Shown one piece after another: positions 61,112 to 64,000 of a stretch of 64,000 nucleotides of DNA. Each line of letters starts with the position of its first letter. Within the stretch, counting starts at the first letter, position 1. The translations under genes were made by a program, and so were the position numbers. This stretch comes from Hyphomicrobiales bacterium (GTDB taxonomy: Bacteria; Pseudomonadota; Alphaproteobacteria; Rhizobiales; Rhizobiaceae), in contig UCHD01000012.1 in NCBI GenBank assembly GCA_900472175.1, forward strand, positions 108,189 to 172,188, written 5' to 3'. The notes below the pieces were generated by a model, which was not told the origin of the DNA, ran no database searches, and worked only from the letters and a program-made list of their open reading frames with translations.

Positions 61112-61759
61112 ATGGGAAAGAACCCGAACCTGACCTTGACCGGTCCCGATCTCGCAGCGCTTCTGTGCAGCCGTGTCTGCCATGACATCATCTCGCCGGT
61201 CGGCGCGATCAACAACGGCCTTGAACTGCTCGACGAGGGCGGGGCGGATGCCGATGCCATGGACCTGATCCGCACCAGCGCGCTCAATGCTTCCGTGCGG
61301 TTGAAATTCGCCCGGCTGGCGTTTGGCGCTTCCGGCTCCGTCGGCGCATCGATCGATACCGGCGAAGCGGAAAAGGCAGCCAAGGATTTCGCCTCCGTCG
61401 AAAAGAAGACGGAAGTCACCTGGACCGGCCCACGCGTCATCATCGCCAAGAACCGCGTCAAGCTGCTGCTCAACCTGTTCTTGATCGCTTACGGCGCCAT
61501 TCCGCGGGGCGGCTCGATCGATGTCATCCTGGAAAATCCAGAATATGACGCGGCCTTCAAGTTGATCTGCAAGGGCCGGATGATGCGCGTGCCGCCAAAG
61601 CTGGTCGAGCTTCTCTCGGGTACGCTCGAAGAGGCCGTCGATGCTCACACGATCCAGCCCTACTACACAGTTCTGCTTGCCGACGAGGCCGGCATGGAGA
61701 TCGAGGTCAACTCGAATTCGGAAGAAATCGTGTTCTCCGCGAAGATGGTTGCAGCCTGA
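61112..61759 (+). CDS. chpT: Histidine phosphotransferase ChpT
   Basis: A 215-aa phosphotransferase in the CckA-ChpT-CtrA relay. The DHp-like helix shows DLAALLCSRVCHDIISPVGAINNGLELLDE with the phosphorylated His in CHDIISP (about residue 22). A degenerate ATPase-like domain follows (GPRVIIAKNRVKLLLNLFLIAYGAIPRGG). In Caulobacter it passes phosphate from CckA to CtrA and CpdR. I chose ATG 61112 (GAGG upstream). It lies 1.4 kb from ctrA on the opposite strand, and a receiver-like gene is between them. Confidence 0.92.
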   Translation: MGKNPNLTLTGPDLAALLCSRVCHDIISPVGAINNGLELLDEGGADADAMDLIRTSALNASVRLKFARLAFGASGSVGASIDTGEAEKAAKDFASVEKKTEVTWTGPRVIIAKNRVKLLLNLFLIAYGAIPRGGSIDVILENPEYDAAFKLICKGRMMRVPPKLVELLSGTLEEAVDAHTIQPYYTVLLADEAGMEIEVNSNSEEIVFSAKMVAA

Positions 61760-61870
61760 AGCGGAGATAAATCTGCTTTTAGGCGTCGCGGTAACTGATT
61801 CTTTGCCAAAGCGGCATACGGTTGTTGATAGGGATTCATTTCCCGCCGTGGCGCAGAGAGGGAGCTTGAG

Positions 61871-62233
61871 ATGCAACGTTTGATGATTGCCGATGATTCT
61901 GACGTCGTCCGCAAGGTCGGGAAGCGCATCCTCTCCGGCCTCAATTTTCTCGTCTCTGAAGCCGCCAATGGCCTTGAAGCGCTGGTGCGTTGCGAAGCGG
62001 AACTGCCCAACATCATCATCGTCGATGCGGGCCTTGATGGCGCGCTGGACCTGATTGCCAATATCCGCAATCTGCCTGACGGCAAGACCGTGCGCATCTA
62101 TTACTGCGTCGTCGAGGCGGACTTGAAGAAGATGATGGCCGGCAAGCGTGCCGGTGCCGACGATTTCCTGCTGAAACCGTTCGACCGCAAGATCCTCACC
62201 AGCGTCTTCGGCAGCCTGTCGATCGCTGCTTGA
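61871..62233 (+). CDS. Single-domain response regulator with altered switch residue
   Basis: A 120-aa receiver domain. MQRLMIADDSDVVRKVGKRIL gives the acidic pair D8/D9, NIIIVDAGLDG gives the phospho-acceptor D52, and FLLKPFD gives the conserved Lys (K102). The Thr/Ser position after beta-4 reads YYCVVEAD, with Cys or Val in place of Thr/Ser, and the D52 loop lacks the usual MP. It is downstream of chpT on the same strand (111-bp gap), so it may take phosphate from ChpT. It is not CpdR by its N-terminus. Confidence 0.8.
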   Translation: MQRLMIADDSDVVRKVGKRILSGLNFLVSEAANGLEALVRCEAELPNIIIVDAGLDGALDLIANIRNLPDGKTVRIYYCVVEADLKKMMAGKRAGADDFLLKPFDRKILTSVFGSLSIAA

Positions 62234-62261
62234 TCCCTCTGCAGAATTTGCCAGTTTCTAT

Positions 62262-62292
62262 AAAGCCGCGCCTTCGGGCCGCGGCTTTTTCG
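62262..62292 (+). terminator. Terminator after receiver gene
   Basis: AAAGCCGC (62262-62269) pairs with GCGGCTTT (62281-62288), with T-run TTTTT. It is 28 bp past the stop of the receiver gene. Confidence 0.88.
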
Positions 62293-62344
62293 TTTCTGTG
62301 TCCGGTCGCGTGTAAATGTGCCCGGTTGTCCCGCCATGCGGCAA

Positions 62345-62374
62345 CGAAAAACCCGCCATCTCTGGCGGGTTTCT
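62345..62374 (-). terminator. Terminator after ctrA
   Basis: AAACCCGCCA (62349-62358) pairs perfectly with TGGCGGGTTT (62363-62372) across TCTC; on the minus strand it is followed by TTTTTCG. It is 91 bp past the ctrA stop. Confidence 0.85.
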
Positions 62375-62464
62375 GAAACTTCGGGGCATGTGCCGTCATG
62401 GCGCCCGCGCATATGCGGGATGCTGAGCGCCAACTGGCTGCCCGTATCGTCTTTCGGGCGCCGA

Positions 62465-63163
62465 TCAGGCGCTTTCTGCGAGTTCGCCTTCAGGCTCGCG
62501 CAGCACATAGCCGCGGCCCCAGACGGTTTCGATATAGTTTGCGCCGCCGGCAGCATTTGCGAGCTTCTTGCGCAGCTTGCAGATGAAGACGTCGATGATC
62601 TTCAGTTCCGGTTCGTCCATGCCGCCATAGAGGTGGTTAAGGAACATTTCCTTGGTCAGCGTCGTACCCTTGCGGAGCGAAAGCAGCTCCAGCATCTGGT
62701 ATTCCTTGCCCGTCAGGTGAACGCGCTGGCCGCCGACTTCGACTGTCTTTGCATCCAGGTTGACGATCAGTTCGCCGGTCGAGATGACCGACTGCGCATG
62801 ACCCTTGGAGCGGCGCACGATCGCATGGATACGTGCGACCAGTTCGTCCTTGTGGAACGGCTTGGTCATGTAGTCGTCGGCACCGAAGCCGAGGCCGCGA
62901 ACCTTGTCCTCGATACCGGCCATGCCGGAGAGGATGAGGATCGGTGTCTTGACCTTGGACAGACGCAGCGTTCTCAGAACCTCGTAACCGGACATGTCCG
63001 GCAGGTTCAGATCGAGCAGGATGATGTCGTAATCATAGAGCTTGCCGAGATCGACACCCTCTTCACCAAGATCGGTGGTGTAAACGTTAAAACTTTCCGA
63101 CTTGAGCATCAGTTCGATGCTCTGCGCTGTCGCGCTGTCGTCTTCGATGAGTAGAACCCGCAT
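62465..63163 (-). CDS. ctrA: Cell cycle response regulator CtrA
   Basis: A 232-aa OmpR-type response regulator. The receiver domain starts [36 protein letters not shown] with the phospho-Asp in [17 protein letters not shown] (D51). [29 protein letters not shown] leads to the winged-helix domain, which ends [28 protein letters not shown]. This is almost identical to the CtrA pattern of rhizobia. CtrA is the master regulator of cell cycle and motility genes and binds TTAA-N7-TTAA. Start ATG 63163. The upstream 440 bp have four GANTC sites and a TTAACCAT. Confidence 0.96.
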   Translation of the reverse strand: MRVLLIEDDSATAQSIELMLKSESFNVYTTDLGEEGVDLGKLYDYDIILLDLNLPDMSGYEVLRTLRLSKVKTPILILSGMAGIEDKVRGLGFGADDYMTKPFHKDELVARIHAIVRRSKGHAQSVISTGELIVNLDAKTVEVGGQRVHLTGKEYQMLELLSLRKGTTLTKEMFLNHLYGGMDEPELKIIDVFICKLRKKLANAAGGANYIETVWGRGYVLREPEGELAESA

Positions 63164-63605
63164 AATTGTCCCCTTTTCCGCCGCCGAAAGGTCGTTGATG
63201 GCCCCCTTACGCGATACGGATCCAGTCGTTGCCTGATTTGGAGGCTGCCAGCAAATGGTTAACAAATTCTGATTCACTCTGGCAAGGTGTATCGAAAATG
63301 TTAAATATTTTTTGCAGTCCTCTGATTTTGCATGTGAATCTAGAATGACATCCTTAATGCGGAACATTAAGGAAATCGGCTATCTGACTCATCTGACTCA
63401 ATCTATGCCAAACACCAAATTTTGCGCTTAGCATTTACTGACCCTTAAATGATCGTCCCTATGATTAACGATGCCCGTAAACGAAAGGTTACCAGCGGTA
63501 GGATTTTGTTAAGATCGCTGTAATTTTTTTTGTTTCCGACACCGTAAGGTCGGTTAATCGGGCCAAATCCAGTAACCGGGGTCTCGCATCACGGGAGTAT
63601 TGCGT
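63164..63605. promoter_or_regulatory. ctrA / fliJ-like divergent regulatory region
   Basis: This 442-bp AT-rich region has no gene. It holds TTAACCAT on the minus strand (63255-63262). CcrM motifs GANTC are at 63271-63275, 63336-63340, 63386-63390 and 63395-63399 (the last two inside a 9-bp tandem repeat). A perfect 9-bp palindrome TCCTTAATG / CATTAAGGA lies at 63351-63373. A near-CtrA box is at 63509-63523. In Caulobacter, ctrA transcription depends on CcrM methylation and CtrA itself; the same logic here is inference. Confidence 0.6.
63509..63523 (+). promoter_or_regulatory. Near-consensus CtrA box upstream of fliJ-like gene
   Basis: TTAAGATCGCTGTAA matches TTAA-N7-TTAA with one mismatch and ends 82 bp before the ATG of the fliJ-like gene. 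Flagellar genes are known CtrA targets in Caulobacter; binding here is inferred. Confidence 0.42.
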
Positions 63606-63956
63606 ATGAAGTCACGTGAGAGCCTTGTTCGCCTGAAGGAATTTCAGGTGAAGGAGAAGCAGCGTCAGTTGAGTCAGCTCCAACTGATGATGTCCGAATT
63701 TGAGCGGATGACCAAGGAATTGGAAAACCAGATCACGTTCGAAGAAAAGAAGTCCGGGATCACCGATCCCACCCATTTCGCCTATCCGACGTTTGCTAAG
63801 GCTGCGCGGCAGCGGGCGGACAACCTGCAGGTCTCGGTCCGGGAACTGAAGGTGCAGCAGGATGCGGCCGAACTGGCGCTGGAAGAAGTTCAGGCGGAGT
63901 TCGCCAAGGCTGCAGCGCTCGAAGAGCGCGATAGCGGCGCCCGCATGCGCGCCTGA
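63606..63956 (+). CDS. fliJ: FliJ-like flagellar/coiled-coil protein
   Basis: A 116-aa almost fully helical protein (MKSRESLVRLKEFQVKEKQRQLSQLQLMMSEFERMTKELENQITFEEKKSG...), with coiled coil on both sides of a short break (TDPTHFAYPTFAKAARQRADNLQ). Length and pattern fit FliJ, the export chaperone-like stalk protein of the flagellar ATPase. In Caulobacter and several rhizobia, fliJ lies beside ctrA with fliI next to it. No fliI is visible because the window ends. I chose ATG 63606 (GGGAG upstream); a TTG at 63600 adds two residues. Confidence 0.75.
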   Translation: MKSRESLVRLKEFQVKEKQRQLSQLQLMMSEFERMTKELENQITFEEKKSGITDPTHFAYPTFAKAARQRADNLQVSVRELKVQQDAAELALEEVQAEFAKAAALEERDSGARMRA

Positions 63957-64000
63957 ACGCACGCGGATTGCTCAAGGCCAAAGGCCCTTCTCACGAACTT

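Overview
The window looks like a stretch of primary chromosome from an alphaproteobacterium of the order Hyphomicrobiales (Rhizobiales), most likely family Rhizobiaceae (Rhizobium / Agrobacterium / Sinorhizobium group). The evidence is gene content and order: a rcdA-DUF1192 cluster, a tkt-gap-pgk-class I aldolase cluster, zapA followed by a 6S-RNA-like locus, ruvCAB, sqdBDC sulfolipid genes, ybgC with tolQRAB-pal-cpoB-tilS-ftsH-glmM, RopB-type outer-membrane proteins, serC-serA with a serC-type leader, rpoH, and a chpT/ctrA/fliJ-like locus. Coding is dense and GC-rich, with no insertion sequence, prophage, CRISPR array or intact tRNA/rRNA gene seen.

Layout. 1-2.4 kb: 5' part of rcdA, DUF1192, an MFS transporter and a 51-aa membrane protein. 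2.4-9.8 kb: PhzF-like enzyme and the central-carbon cluster on the minus strand (tkt, gap, a glycolipid-binding-like protein, pgk, class I aldolase). 10.1-15.1 kb: DUF4164, zapA, 6S RNA, then a loosely packed accessory stretch (72-aa ORF, LysR regulator, DUF1127 protein, LuxR-type mini-protein), then 5-FTHF cyclo-ligase and a YmdB-type phosphoesterase. 15.2-19.5 kb: BrnTA toxin-antitoxin, two secreted proteins, YebC, cupin, flavin-dependent oxidoreductase. 19.7-24 kb: ruvC, a vapBC pair, ruvA, ruvB, phosphoesterase, Nudix. 24-27 kb: sqdC-sqdD-sqdB. 27.2-41 kb: ybgC, then a minus-strand Ku/LigD end-joining cassette, then tolQ-tolR-tolA-tolB-pal-cpoB-tilS-ftsH. 41-46.4 kb: glmM, two outer-membrane beta-barrel paralogues, an acyltransferase-SGNH protein. 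46.6-55 kb: serC, serA, GNAT, DMT transporter, purA, a 775-aa membrane protein. 55-64 kb: rpoH, DUF2171, rluD, DUF6476, rRNA/tRNA methyltransferase, coiled-coil protein, DUF1134 (EipA-like), chpT, a divergent receiver protein, ctrA and a FliJ-like gene.

Common thread. The window carries three parts of the CtrA cell-cycle circuit (rcdA for CtrA proteolysis, chpT for its phosphorylation, ctrA itself). Reading the intergenic regions shows exact TTAA-N7-TTAA CtrA boxes upstream of rcdA and of both outer-membrane barrel genes. One-mismatch versions lie upstream of pal, of the fliJ-like gene and in the eipA/chpT divergent region. Four of these six boxes lie 82-88 bp before the start codon. The ctrA upstream region has four GANTC (CcrM) sites and a TTAACCAT half site. 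This suggests a local CtrA regulon joining cell cycle and envelope genes, and is the most interesting non-coding signal here. No wholly new multi-gene system was identified; the least explained genes are the 775-aa and 399-aa membrane proteins, the receiver-like protein beside chpT and the accessory stretch at 11-13.5 kb.
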